The notes under the pieces are model-generated. The model was not told the origin of the DNA. It saw only the letters and a program-made list of their open reading frames with translations, and ran no database searches. The translations under genes were made by a program, and so were the position numbers. Positions 43,977 to 45,277 of a stretch of 45,277 nucleotides of DNA are shown one piece after another. Source of the DNA: Bacteroidia bacterium (GTDB taxonomy: Bacteria > Bacteroidota > Bacteroidia > B-17B0 > Aurantibacillaceae); NCBI GenBank assembly GCA_026414605.1, contig JAOAIP010000005.1:1-45277 (forward strand). The letters are read 5' to 3'. How positions within the stretch are numbered: the stretch's first letter is position 1; every line of letters begins with the position of its first letter.

Positions 43977-45277
43977 CTATATAACTTCGTATAAATAAAT
44001 TTTCCAATAGAGACCGTAAAATACTTTTACTAATCTTAATTTGTCAGTGGGCTCTTTAATTTCAAAGCAAGAAAAAACAAACTTTCCTTTTAATTTTTTA
44101 AACAAGTCATAATTAATATCTAATCTATTATTTTTAAAATTTAGTGGCACATATGCTTTATTATGCATAGAGTATTTGTGTAAAATTAATTCTTCAAAAA
44201 GATTTTTATAAGTTTTTGGAACATAATTACAATAACCATCTATTGTATAAAATCCGAAATAAAAAGTAATCATAGGTGAAAGAACTTTAGAGTAATTAAT
44301 ACTATCATCAATAGAGTTTTCTGGATCAATTTCAATTGTAATACACCTATAGTCCTCGGGTTTAAATTTATAATTATTTTTTATAAATAAATGAATTTCT
44401 TTAAATAATTGCTCATCAAAGTATTCTTTAAAATTAGGGTGAGGTTGTTTTAAATTGTTAGATAAAGTTGATTCTAATGCACAGGGAAATTGGGTAACAT
44501 CAGTAGATGTTGTTCCTGTGGTAAATAAAAAAAATAAGATATTTAATATCACCAGAGTGCTTGCAAGTTGCCAAGCATATTTATTTTTAAATTGGTGATA
44601 AATGCTAATTATTGAAGCGGAAAATAAAATTAACCACAATAATGGGTTCAAAACAAATGGTCTAAAAGTTATAGATGATAGAAGTTTTTTTAATAAGGGG
44701 AAAAAACTAAAAAAAGATAATAAATATGATTTTAAGTATTTGCCGTATGATATACAAATTATAAAAATTATCATTGCTATTATAATCTTTAATAGTTTAT
44801 TTTCATTTTTAATGTATAAAATAGAAATTGATAAAAATAAAGATAGTAACACAAAAGGAAATATCTTTATAGGTGATTCAATATAAGATTTAATAAGTAA
44901 TTCATAATTATAAATTAATTTGTATAAAGAAAACATATTTGAAGTTATATTTGAATAATTTAAATTATTACTCAATCTTTGTGAATCAAATCCATCGATA
45001 ATACTTAAAAATAATCTATACTCAGTAAAGATACCTAATACAATGAAAATGATAATTGTTAGTATCAATATTTTATTAAATTTCTTAGAAGATAAAAGTC
45101 CATAAATAAATATGATAAGCAAAATTAAAATAAAATACATATTTGAAAAATAAAATGATGAATAGAAAGGATATGTGATAATAACAAACCAATCCCATTT
45201 GCTATTTATTTTTTTATAGAAATTTAAAAAACTATATAAAAGCAATGGCATCCCTGCTATGCTCAAACCACCTAATG
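43977..45277 (-). CDS. Partial DUF6044-like polytopic membrane protein
   Basis: The C-terminal part, at least 429 aa, of a membrane protein. About eight hydrophobic segments lie in the first 260 residues (for example FYFSNMYFILILLIIFIYGL), followed by a soluble C-terminal region with the family-like ITFYFGFYTIDGYCNYVP. The frame is open to the window edge (no stop in the last codons LGGLSIAGMP), so the gene starts outside. DUF6044 members are YfhO-like and lie in glycan loci. The DNA is even more AT-rich than its neighbours. It converges on the SpsF-like gene. Confidence 0.75.
   Translation of the reverse strand, partial: LGGLSIAGMPLLLYSFLNFYKKINSKWDWFVIITYPFYSSFYFSNMYFILILLIIFIYGLLSSKKFNKILILTIIIFIVLGIFTEYRLFLSIIDGFDSQRLSNNLNYSNITSNMFSLYKLIYNYELLIKSYIESPIKIFPFVLLSLFLSISILYIKNENKLLKIIIAMIIFIICISYGKYLKSYLLSFFSFFPLLKKLLSSITFRPFVLNPLLWLILFSASIISIYHQFKNKYAWQLASTLVILNILFFLFTTGTTSTDVTQFPCALESTLSNNLKQPHPNFKEYFDEQLFKEIHLFIKNNYKFKPEDYRCITIEIDPENSIDDSINYSKVLSPMITFYFGFYTIDGYCNYVPKTYKNLFEELILHKYSMHNKAYVPLNFKNNRLDINYDLFKKLKGKFVFSCFEIKEPTDKLRLVKVFYGLYWKIYLYEVI

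Noticed and set aside
44602-44886. Open frame on the plus strand inside the membrane protein at the right edge
   Set aside because: The plus-strand frame is antisense to membrane-helix codons of the leftward DUF6044-like gene and lacks any motif.

Overview
This window is a stretch of chromosome from an AT-rich member of the Bacteroidota. The evidence is direct. Two secreted proteins end in type IX secretion (T9SS) type A sorting domains, and a third ends in a gliding-motility/CHU_C type B domain. At least twelve genes or tRNAs are preceded by the Bacteroidota -7 promoter box TAnnTTTG, and Shine-Dalgarno sequences are largely absent. Several families typical of the phylum are present (DUF4286, DUF4175, YfhO, a HemC-HemD fusion, a split transketolase). 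The style of AroA and other genes suggests a Chitinophagales-like lineage, but the order cannot be fixed from sequence reading alone. There is no rRNA, CRISPR array, insertion sequence or prophage. The region looks like ordinary core genome with a glycan locus at the right end.

Layout. 1-1235: leftward DUF4286-rsmA pair. 1345-3585: rightward exonuclease, polytopic membrane protein and lipid kinase. 3590-6496: leftward heme operon hemA-hemCD. 6669-7970: leftward tRNA-Ser(TGA), terminator, tRNA-Arg(CCT) and a LuxE-like gene. 8089-9123: a T9SS cargo protein with a clear terminator, then a repeat-bearing intergenic region. 9415-13768: a tightly packed leftward unit of ECF sigma factor, membrane-anchored trypsin-like protease with an anti-sigma-like N-terminus, era, sixA-like phosphatase and aroA. 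13921-14778: N-terminal half of a split transketolase. 15057-16886: PaaE-like flavin/2Fe-2S reductase and lptB. 16957-22147: leftward FKBP isomerase lipoprotein, queG, ruvB and aconitase. 22476-24802: secreted esterase converging on rsmB. 24925-27165: large PKD-repeat T9SS cargo. 27206-31191: methylmalonyl-CoA mutase mutA-mutB with a lipoprotein appended. 31303-36871: a DUF7935-like membrane protein, YfhO, coaBC, a lipoprotein and an RsbW-like ATPase. 36933-40277: a giant DUF4175 coiled-coil membrane protein. 40378-45277: rfbA, then a four-gene rightward unit (glucosaminidase, GT2, GNAT, SpsF-like cytidylyltransferase) facing a partial DUF6044-like membrane protein.

How the genes work together. 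Core metabolism is represented by tetrapyrrole synthesis (hemA, hemCD), the TCA cycle (aconitase), the propionyl/succinyl-CoA branch (mutAB), shikimate (aroA), CoA synthesis (coaBC) and the pentose phosphate pathway (half transketolase). Translation and RNA maintenance are represented by rsmA, rsmB, era, queG and two tRNAs. Envelope biology is represented by lptB, rfbA, the GT2/GNAT/SpsF unit, glucosaminidase, YfhO and the T9SS cargo. The least ordinary items are the sigma/anti-sigma-protease unit driving into era, the LuxE-like gene starting 13 nt after a tRNA, the helically phased direct repeats upstream of hemA, the imperfect inverted-repeat element in 9226-9375 and the orphan RsbW-like ATPase. 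I found no clearly unprecedented system.
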